Shown in pieces: positions 40,347 to 43,285 of a stretch of 43,285 nucleotides of DNA. The translations under genes and the position numbers were made by a program. The stretch spans positions 1-43,285 of the IMG/VR virus record IMGVR_UViG_3300025009_000193. One strand, given 5' to 3'. The first letter of the stretch is position 1; every line of letters starts with the position of its first letter. Origin of the DNA: a virus. A model generated the notes under the pieces. That model worked only from the letters and a program-made list of their open reading frames with translations, was not told the origin of the DNA and made no database searches.

Positions 40347-41306
40347 ATGCCAGAAAAAGAACCAGGATTATACTACACCAGTGATTCAGATAGCTTCAAA
40401 ACTACCAAACAGATACAGTATGATCATATAGACGAACCTATACTTATAAGAGAAAAGACTCGTGACCGAGTACCTACCATTGATGAATGGACAGAAGAAT
40501 TTGCCAGAAGAAGAGACTTAAGAAGTGAGTTTGAAGATTTACCCCAAGAAATTAATGTTGAGATTAAAACCAATCAACCCATTGTAATAGCTACTATTGG
40601 AGACACCCACACAGGAGGAACAGAAGTAGACTATGAGTTACTTCGCCACGATATTCGCTTTGTGGCTTCACACCCCAACGCATACGCAGTATTAGGAGGA
40701 GACATAATAGAAGGTCTCTTTTTTAATCCTGGACAAGACTTACAACTTGGCTCTTGGAACGAGCAGAGAATGTATAACCTAGCACTTCTTGATGAACTAA
40801 AAAACAAAATCCTCTGGTTAGAGTGCGGTGACCACGATATGTGGAGTGGTAAAACTGGAACAACTATTTACAACGAGATACGACAAAGGTATGGTTTCCC
40901 TATAGTAAGAGGCTCTAGCAGGTGCAACCTTAAACTGCCAGGTGTTACCTACAAGATAGTTTCTGCACACCAACTACCAGGAAGTAGTATGTATAACGAC
41001 AATCACCCTCAAAAAAGAGAAGCGGTCTTTGGAACTCAGGGAGCTGATATTTACATTAGCTTCCATAACCATAAGAAAGCATTCCAAAAACAAGAGGTTG
41101 ATATGTACGACGAGTGTAAAGAGCAACTACTTGTTGCTTCTGGTTCATATAAGTACGCAGACGAATACTCCAGAAAGAAAGGTTGGGGAGTTCAAAGACC
41201 AGCTAAAAGAGGTGGGGTGTTTATTGTCGTGTATCCAGAAGTAAAAAGAATGGAAGCTTACGGAACTGCTGAAGAAGCAGGAGATATAATTTTTAAATCT
41301 ATTTGA
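40347..41306 (+). CDS. Calcineurin-like metallophosphoesterase
   Basis: 319 residues. Motifs in order: GDTHTGG (DxH), GGDII (GD), CGDHDMW (GNHD variant with Asp replacing Asn), SAHQ and FHNHKKA (variant of GHxH). This predicts a two-metal phosphodiesterase or phosphatase acting on nucleotides, DNA ends or small signals. It lies after the lysis terminator and may be read from its own promoter or by read-through. The Asp in GNHD is a notable difference. Confidence 0.8.
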   Translation: MPEKEPGLYYTSDSDSFKTTKQIQYDHIDEPILIREKTRDRVPTIDEWTEEFARRRDLRSEFEDLPQEINVEIKTNQPIVIATIGDTHTGGTEVDYELLRHDIRFVASHPNAYAVLGGDIIEGLFFNPGQDLQLGSWNEQRMYNLALLDELKNKILWLECGDHDMWSGKTGTTIYNEIRQRYGFPIVRGSSRCNLKLPGVTYKIVSAHQLPGSSMYNDNHPQKREAVFGTQGADIYISFHNHKKAFQKQEVDMYDECKEQLLVASGSYKYADEYSRKKGWGVQRPAKRGGVFIVVYPEVKRMEAYGTAEEAGDIIFKSI

Positions 41307-41307
41307 A

Positions 41308-41436
41308 ATGAATAAATGGGTAAAGTGGTTTTTTATTTCTAGCTTGGTGTTCTTTGTGGCACTCAACTACAAGCTAATCATAGCGCTACTTTGCTCATTT
41401 TTTGTTTGGCTATGGTTAAAGGTAGTAGTTCTTTAA
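41308..41436 (+). CDS. 42-residue membrane protein
   Basis: ATG 41308 lies 1 base after the phosphoesterase stop. It begins MNKWVKWFFISSLVFFVALNY, with two short spans ending in WLWLKVVVL. It is likely coupled to the gene before it. Unknown function. Confidence 0.5.
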   Translation: MNKWVKWFFISSLVFFVALNYKLIIALLCSFFVWLWLKVVVL

Positions 41437-41446
41437 AAACCGAATA

Positions 41447-41521
41447 GAGTTGGTAATTCTTAATAACCAGAACACACACATAAAAGACTAGCCCTGGATT
41501 TACTGCGCCATTACCAACTCT
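41447..41521 (+). ncRNA. Structured RNA element with 12-base closing stem
   Basis: AGAGTTGGTAAT pairs perfectly with ATTACCAACTCT (12 bases). The 51-base interior contains CCAG/CTGG pairing. GGGTTTTT follows the second arm, so termination is possible, but the long loop and the repeated GTTACCAACT at 41544-41553 suggest a more complex element. It is just before the small Cys-rich gene. Confidence 0.45.
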
Positions 41522-41565
41522 GTTGGGTTTTTAAACCAAGCTCGTTACCAACTAGGAGGTGTTTT

Positions 41566-41742
41566 GTGGTTGCTAAATTAGGAGTCTGCATTGATTGTGG
41601 AAAAGAGGAATCCTACGACTGCGTTCTGTACTTATGTACGGACAAAGACGGATTTCTAATCATCTGTTGTCTGGTGTACGCAATCAGCAACAGCTTAACC
41701 ATTCTGAAGAGAATGGACGGATTACTAGACCAAGAGGATTGA
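41566..41742 (+). CDS. Small Cys-rich protein with GTG start
   Basis: 58 residues. A good Shine-Dalgarno, AGGAGG (41554-41559), stands 6 bases before GTG 41566. CIDCGKEESYDCVLYLC is a zinc-binding-like stretch, and CC follows near 34-35. The next gene begins 8 bases after the stop. A zinc-ribbon partner of the HNH protein is possible. Confidence 0.5.
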   Translation: MVAKLGVCIDCGKEESYDCVLYLCTDKDGFLIICCLVYAISNSLTILKRMDGLLDQED

Positions 41743-41750
41743 GGTGTCAA

Positions 41751-42020
41751 ATGCCACGCAACGACTGGAAAGTCGCTATTCACGAAAGAGATTGTTACAA
41801 ATGTAAGATTTGTGGAAGCACTACAGGCTTGACCGTACATCATAAACTGCCAGTCGCAAGAGGAGGGAAAAGCAATTCTGCTAATTGTGTCTGCTGGTGT
41901 ACTACCTGTCACAGAAATTACAACAGATGTTGGGGTCTAACTGAGTCTGACGACTTTGGAAATCCAGTAGGAGAGTTTAGAAGTGTTAACAAACCACACA
42001 GAAAAAGAAAACGTCGCTAG
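41751..42020 (+). CDS. HNH nuclease
   Basis: 89 residues from ATG 41751, chosen over the longer frame from 41595 because the extra N-terminus would overlap the Cys-rich gene and because GAGGTG lies just upstream. The HNH core is HERDCYKCKICG, VHHKLPVARGG, NCVCWCTTCHRNYN: two Cys pairs for zinc and catalytic His pair at VHH. It is followed by a very basic tail (HRKRKRR). Could be packaging-related or a mobile nuclease. Confidence 0.75.
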   Translation: MPRNDWKVAIHERDCYKCKICGSTTGLTVHHKLPVARGGKSNSANCVCWCTTCHRNYNRCWGLTESDDFGNPVGEFRSVNKPHRKRKRR

Positions 42021-42026
42021 TTGGAG

Positions 42027-42074
42027 AAAAGGGGGTAAAACATATATCCGACCAAGGTATCTTTACCCCCTTTT
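42027..42074. terminator. Two-way terminator between convergent blocks
   Basis: AAAAGGGGGTAAA pairs with TTTACCCCCTTTT (13 bases). T runs lie on both strands after the stem, so it can end the rightward late genes and the leftward right-end genes. Confidence 0.85.
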
Positions 42075-42115
42075 CAAAAAACACAAGCCTTTTTGGGGCG
42101 TACAGAGCTTCGTTT

Positions 42116-42505
42116 TTAGCGCTTGTAAAGACCTATTTTGAGTATTTCCCATTTTGCTTTGCGATACTTATCTATCTCTTTTAATAGGTCTGTTGAGATA
42201 AATTTGTCTGCATGTAGACGAGAGTACATCATATGTATCATTCTTAACTGTTCTGGTGTGGACGCATAACAAATTTCCCAAATGAGTAGATTTTTAAACT
42301 GATCCCCTTTTGTCCTCTCGGATAGTAGTTGGGATATAAAATCTCTTAAATCTTCTTCACTAGCTTCTTTACCATCTATCATAAAATATTCCCCATCTTC
42401 CCAAGTTATTCTCTCTCTCCACTCCTCTTGCTTCTCTGGTTTAACATACTTTACCCAACCCTCTTTATTCTCCGTTTGAACTCCAATTCTTCTAGTATAT
42501 GTCAT
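42116..42505 (-). CDS. Mosaic-family protein
   Basis: 129 residues. Residues about 22-65 hold the shared modules in order: PEKQEEWRE, ITWEDGEYFMIDGKEA and FISQLLSER. The rest (66-129) is a helical, tyrosine-rich domain not seen in the others (IWEICYASTPEQLRMIHMMY). DNA from 42315 to 42391 is identical to the first 77 bases of the window. This is the best complete view of how the common block is joined to a private domain. Confidence 0.7.
   Translation of the reverse strand: MTYTRRIGVQTENKEGWVKYVKPEKQEEWRERITWEDGEYFMIDGKEASEEDLRDFISQLLSERTKGDQFKNLLIWEICYASTPEQLRMIHMMYSRLHADKFISTDLLKEIDKYRKAKWEILKIGLYKR
42315..42391 (-). repeat. 77-base perfect repeat of window positions 1-77
   Basis: Positions 1-77 and 42315-42391 are identical, and the match stops at base 78. 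A 17-base core, CTCTCGGATAGTAGTTG, also occurs at 539-555, 42902-42918 and 43180-43196, always in frame as QLLSER. A second block (PEKQEEWRE) recurs at about 105-127, 712-734 and 42419-42441. Confidence 0.9.
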
Positions 42506-42523
42506 TATTCTTCCTAAATTAGT

Positions 42524-42763
42524 TTAATTGATTACTTCACTCCAAAATATCTTTTCTATGACTACCTTAAATGACTTTATTATCTCCTTATACCTATTAC
42601 GATTTGTTGTTAGTAGATTTGAAGCGATTATGTGATGTTCCCACTTCTTTTCCTTACTCAACATAATATCTATCATTGCAACATCTTTTCTTGCCCAAAC
42701 AAACTGAAGCAACAAAAATGTTATTCTTATTCTATCTATTATATTTGTTCCCTTGTTATTCAT
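42524..42763 (-). CDS. Hypothetical helical protein
   Basis: 79 residues, strongly helical and basic with a Trp-rich ending. The start overlaps the upstream stop by one base, so translation is coupled. It lacks the mosaic modules and could be the private partner of the gene before it. Unknown function. Confidence 0.5.
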   Translation of the reverse strand: MNNKGTNIIDRIRITFLLLQFVWARKDVAMIDIMLSKEKKWEHHIIASNLLTTNRNRYKEIIKSFKVVIEKIFWSEVIN

Positions 42764-43053
42764 TATCCTTTTTCCTTTAATAGTTTAGATATTTCCTCTA
42801 CTATTGCTTTACACAAATCCACATCAAGTACCTTATCCTCATTTACTTTATATGTATATCCCCTTGCTACCGCACCTATTATATCTTCTTTACTCGGTGT
42901 CCTCTCGGATAGTAGTTGTTCTATCATTCTTTGTGCTTCTGAACCCTCTTTTGTAAGTTGTAAATTATCTCCAACTCCATCTCCGTCATCACTTATATCT
43001 TCTACTAAACTCCACAAGCCCCATTCTGCAAAAAGTTCTTTTATATTTCCCAT
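42763..43053 (-). CDS. Mosaic-family small acidic protein
   Basis: 96 residues. It contains IEQLLSERTPSKED (about 44-57), and its DNA carries the 17-base family repeat (42902-42918) in the same frame. The N-terminal 40 residues are acidic (EDISDDGDGVGD); the C-terminal helix ends KEISKLLKEKG. One-base overlaps join it to both neighbours. Confidence 0.65.
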   Translation of the reverse strand: MGNIKELFAEWGLWSLVEDISDDGDGVGDNLQLTKEGSEAQRMIEQLLSERTPSKEDIIGAVARGYTYKVNEDKVLDVDLCKAIVEEISKLLKEKG

Positions 43054-43285
43054 TATCCTTCCCCTTTTAATAATTTAGATTGCTTCTCTTTCCAAAGTTT
43101 AAGAAAACCTTCTACATCTTCTGAGTCTTCTAATAACTCACAGGTATCTATACACCCCTTTCTAAACCCAAGCTCTTCCCTCTCGGATAGTAGTTGAGAT
43201 ATAAAATCTCTTAAATCTTCCTCATTAGCTTCTTTTCCGTCTATCATAAAATATTCTCCATCTTCCCAAGTAATTCTTTTCCTCC
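43053..43285 (-). CDS. Mosaic-family protein, N-terminus beyond window
   Basis: The open frame runs past the edge. An internal ATG at 43247 would give 64 residues, but the frame upstream already reads RKRITWEDGEYF, the conserved block, so the true start is outside. After FISQLLSER the private end is EELGFRKGC...LLEDSEDVEGFLKLW...GEG. 101 of the 106 edge bases match positions 1-106. Confidence 0.7.
   Translation of the reverse strand, partial: RKRITWEDGEYFMIDGKEANEEDLRDFISQLLSEREELGFRKGCIDTCELLEDSEDVEGFLKLWKEKQSKLLKGEG

Noticed and set aside
1-43285. CRISPR array, integrase, attachment site or diversity-generating retroelement
   Set aside because: No spaced direct repeats of the right size, no recombinase motifs and no reverse transcriptase were found on reading both strands.
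1-43285. Stop-codon reassignment
   Set aside because: Genes end in TAA, TAG and TGA with no in-frame readings through any of them in the long genes, so the standard bacterial code is sufficient.

Overview
The window looks like most of the genome of a lytic tailed bacteriophage from an uncultivated, AT-rich source. The evidence is a TerS/TerL pair, a portal, a scaffold-like protein, an N4-gp56-type major capsid protein, fibre proteins, one 2,077-residue protein, and a lysis cassette (XhlA-like protein, holin, amidase). I see no tape-measure, tail-tube, sheath, integrase or CI-type repressor gene, so a podovirus-like, non-lysogenic phage fits best. The host is bacterial: there is a perfect -35 with a near-perfect -10 sigma70 promoter, intrinsic terminators and a few strong Shine-Dalgarno sites. 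Its phylum cannot be read from the sequence.

Layout. Positions 1-11,145 are almost all on the minus strand (early and replication genes). From left to right they hold a mosaic family of acidic proteins, a cluster of three tRNA-like RNAs (1152-1672), small unknown proteins, a recombination set (PD-(D/E)XK nuclease, likely ssDNA-binding protein, winged-helix/zinc protein, Sak4-like ATPase), a helicase-primase fusion, a regulatory leader with a promoter, and an iteron-bearing AT-rich region that is a good origin candidate. One Hjc-like nuclease runs the other way there. Then come eight small early proteins up to a divergent control region at about 11.15-11.25 kb. Positions 11,251-42,020 are all on the plus strand: packaging and head genes (11.2-20.8 kb), fibres and other virion proteins (20.9-30.7 kb), the giant polyvalent-type protein (30.75-37.0 kb), the lysis cassette with an inserted HNH homing endonuclease (37.0-40.3 kb), then a metallophosphoesterase and an HNH protein (40.3-42.0 kb). 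A two-way terminator at 42,027-42,074 separates these from minus-strand genes that reach the right edge and belong to the same mosaic family as the left edge.

How it works together. Two minus-strand promoters (4977-5005 and 11182-11210) carry the same palindrome over the -10 box, so a common regulator probably controls them. The third (7979-8007) starts a leader RNA that can form a terminator hairpin whose loop pairs with the RNA 5' end. Both window ends lie inside the same repeated coding module. The ends are therefore probably assembly breaks, and the two edge genes may be one gene or two neighbouring paralogues on a circular or circularly permuted map.

The items most worth following are the mosaic gene family, the tRNA-like RNAs with over-long middles, the crossing-stem leader, the shared operator, the beta-module found three times behind the capsid gene and once in a fibre-region protein, the C2H2 finger in a head gene, and the reversed helicase-primase order.
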